Of a stretch of 64,000 bases of DNA, positions 62,729 through 64,000 are shown piece after piece. The translations under genes and the position numbers were made by a program. This DNA comes from Ciona savignyi (Eukaryota; Chordata; Ascidiacea; Phlebobranchia; Cionidae): NCBI GenBank assembly GCA_000149265.1, contig CH000029.1:218963-282962 (forward strand), given 5' to 3'. How positions within the stretch are numbered: position 1 is the stretch's first letter; the number at the start of each line of letters is the position of its first letter. Below the pieces are notes generated by a model that was not told the DNA's origin, did no database searches, and saw only the letters and a list, made by a program, of their open reading frames with translations.

Positions 62729-62732
62729 TTAA

Positions 62733-62802
62733 AGACACAACCGACTATCCAGCAGTTTAAACCTAAAAACCTTCGACTAAAAGGCGACACACTTAGCAAA
62801 AG
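62733..62802 (-). mobile_element. SINE family A, head fragment
   Basis: AGACACAACCGACTATCCAG and AACCTTCGACTAAAAGGCGAC. It begins immediately at the TTAA of the DNA transposon, which may have inserted into a SINE. Confidence 0.6.
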
Positions 62803-63150
62803 ATAATGTTTCGTGGTGTGGTAGTATCCAAATGATCTTTTGATTTGCTACAAACAAAAAACAATCGCAGAAAATGACCTATATTTAATACATGTTGAAT
62901 ATTTATATGGGCGTTGGTATAATAATTATGCACTAAAGATATCTATACAATACAATTTACAATACAATTTTTATTTTTGTTTCTTTCGCTGCAGCGTTTA
63001 TAACCAACAATTTAAAAATACATGTCATATACATATGTATACCAAAACAAATATGGCGTTAACTAAAATTCCAATATTAACCAAAGAAATAAAAAATACT
63101 ACAGCAAAACAGGAAGGCACCAAAAAAAACTAAAAGTTATCTAGTTTGGC
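62803..63150. other. Gene-free stretch
   Basis: AT-rich; no supported feature. Confidence 0.35.
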
Positions 63151-63154
63151 GCCT

Positions 63155-63996
63155 CCCTGTGAAAAAAAAAAAATAAATAAATAAATAAATAAAAAAAAAA
63201 AAAAATTTTATATATAATTATCTGATTAAATAAGGGTTAACTTGTAACATAACTGTAACAGTTGGGATTAGCAATTCAGAAGGATTTATATTAAAAGATT
63301 AAAGCTGTTACATATTATATAAAATAATTTACACGCTTTCATATAGAACCATTAAAATAGTTTAACTTTGCTATAAACAGTACTACAGTTATATAGAACG
63401 GAAGTCAATTTCATACAGTTGCTTAAGCAATAAAATAGTTTAACTTTGTTATGAACAATACTCCAGTTATATAGAACGGAAATCAAATAATAGTCTACAA
63501 TCTCACGCAATACAATACAATATAACTTGTGACATAACTGCAACAGTAGGGGCTAACAATTCAGAGATTTATATTAAATGATTGAATAAACTGTTACATA
63601 TTATACACAGTGAAGTAAGTAAATAATAAATATAAATAAGGGTATTTTAATCTTAAACTTATGGGGTGTAATTACAGGTCACAATTACAAAGTAAATGTA
63701 TTTATCAAATGCAAATATTAATATCACTCCGAATAAATAATTACATATTAACTGAGTGTATGTTGTACCGTATACTAAACCTAAATATAATTACTAATTA
63801 ATTGCACTTTAAGTTGTTTACAAAACACGGAATATGAGGCATGTTTAAGGGATTCACTGATCAGCTTCCACACCTTAATCCCATTATGCAGAATCGTTTT
63901 GGTTCCATAGTTAGTAGTAAACGAGGGGTGGAAATATACTGTAGTTTTAGTTTGACGAGTATCATAACAATGCACAGTGTTTATTTTCTTAAACAA
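63155..63996 (-). mobile_element. 3' end of a non-LTR retrotransposon (LINE)
   Basis: The frame 63996-63781 reads HCYDTRQTK, then TTNYGTKTILHNGIKVW and FCKQLKVQLIS, which is the conserved C-terminus of LINE reverse transcriptase proteins (H.YNTR....TN.GK.S..Y.G..LWN.LP...FK..LK..L). A long AT-rich 3' part follows with an internal direct duplication (63237-63350 and 63525-63640; also two units of AATAGTTTAACTTTG at 63356 and 63434). It ends in an A/T-rich simple tail (AAATA repeats) at 63160-63205. The 5' part lies beyond the window. Confidence 0.6.
63160..63206. repeat. Simple repeat (AAAT)n and poly-A
   Basis: AAATAAATAAATAAATAAATAA inside A runs; probably the tail of the LINE, which reads on the minus strand. 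Confidence 0.75.
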
Positions 63997-64000
63997 TAAG

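Overview
This is a eukaryotic genome window from an ascidian, most likely the genus Ciona. The evidence is AT-rich DNA with short introns, compact multi-exon genes related to chordate families, and an exact 16-base match to the Ciona trans-spliced leader as I recall it, at 35841-35856. The genus call is inference. The window contains one assembly gap of 100 N (13084-13183).

Layout. At 1-500 is the 5' end of an SLC26-type anion transporter (minus). At 3.5-4.2 kb is a broken beta-1,4-galactosyltransferase. At 5.6-6.9 kb are the last three coding exons of a gene I do not recognise (minus). At 9.3-19.5 kb is a nearly complete minus-strand gene for a secreted protein with four CUB domains joined by Thr/Pro-rich linkers and a GPI-anchor-like tail. 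At 24.4-29.0 kb a duplicated block carries two small secreted-peptide genes (minus). At 30.3-32.9 kb is a complete selenoprotein K gene (plus), with an in-frame UGA read as selenocysteine four codons before the end. It converges on a complete ten-exon N-acetylglucosamine-6-sulfatase gene (GNS, minus, 33.5-42.0 kb). At 43-50.4 kb is a tandem duplication of about 3.7-3.9 kb with no recognisable protein. At 51.9-56.4 kb is a seven-exon spermidine synthase (SRM, plus) with one apparent single-base frameshift. The last 6 kb is mobile DNA: a 2.7-kb element with 480-bp direct terminal repeats, a 2.1-kb TTAA-flanked element with 540-bp inverted repeats that encodes a THAP-domain protein and a P2X7-tail-like domain, and the 3' end of a LINE.

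Repeats dominate the space between exons. One tRNA-derived SINE family has at least 36 full or partial copies, and part of its body resembles the CORE domain of MIR. A second, shorter tRNA-derived family, hAT- and pogo-type MITEs and several minisatellites fill most introns. Four minisatellites directly abut, or lie within about 15 bases of, splice sites of GNS and SRM.

The genes do not form a pathway. SELENOK (ER membrane), GNS (lysosomal heparan/keratan sulfate degradation) and SRM (polyamine synthesis) are housekeeping genes. The CUB/GPI gene and the peptide pair look like secreted or cell-surface products. Exon models were built by hand from splice consensus, codon phase and recalled family sequences. 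For GNS, SELENOK and the unknown gene all exon phases agree. For the CUB gene one junction disagrees in phase, and for SRM one exon is a base short.
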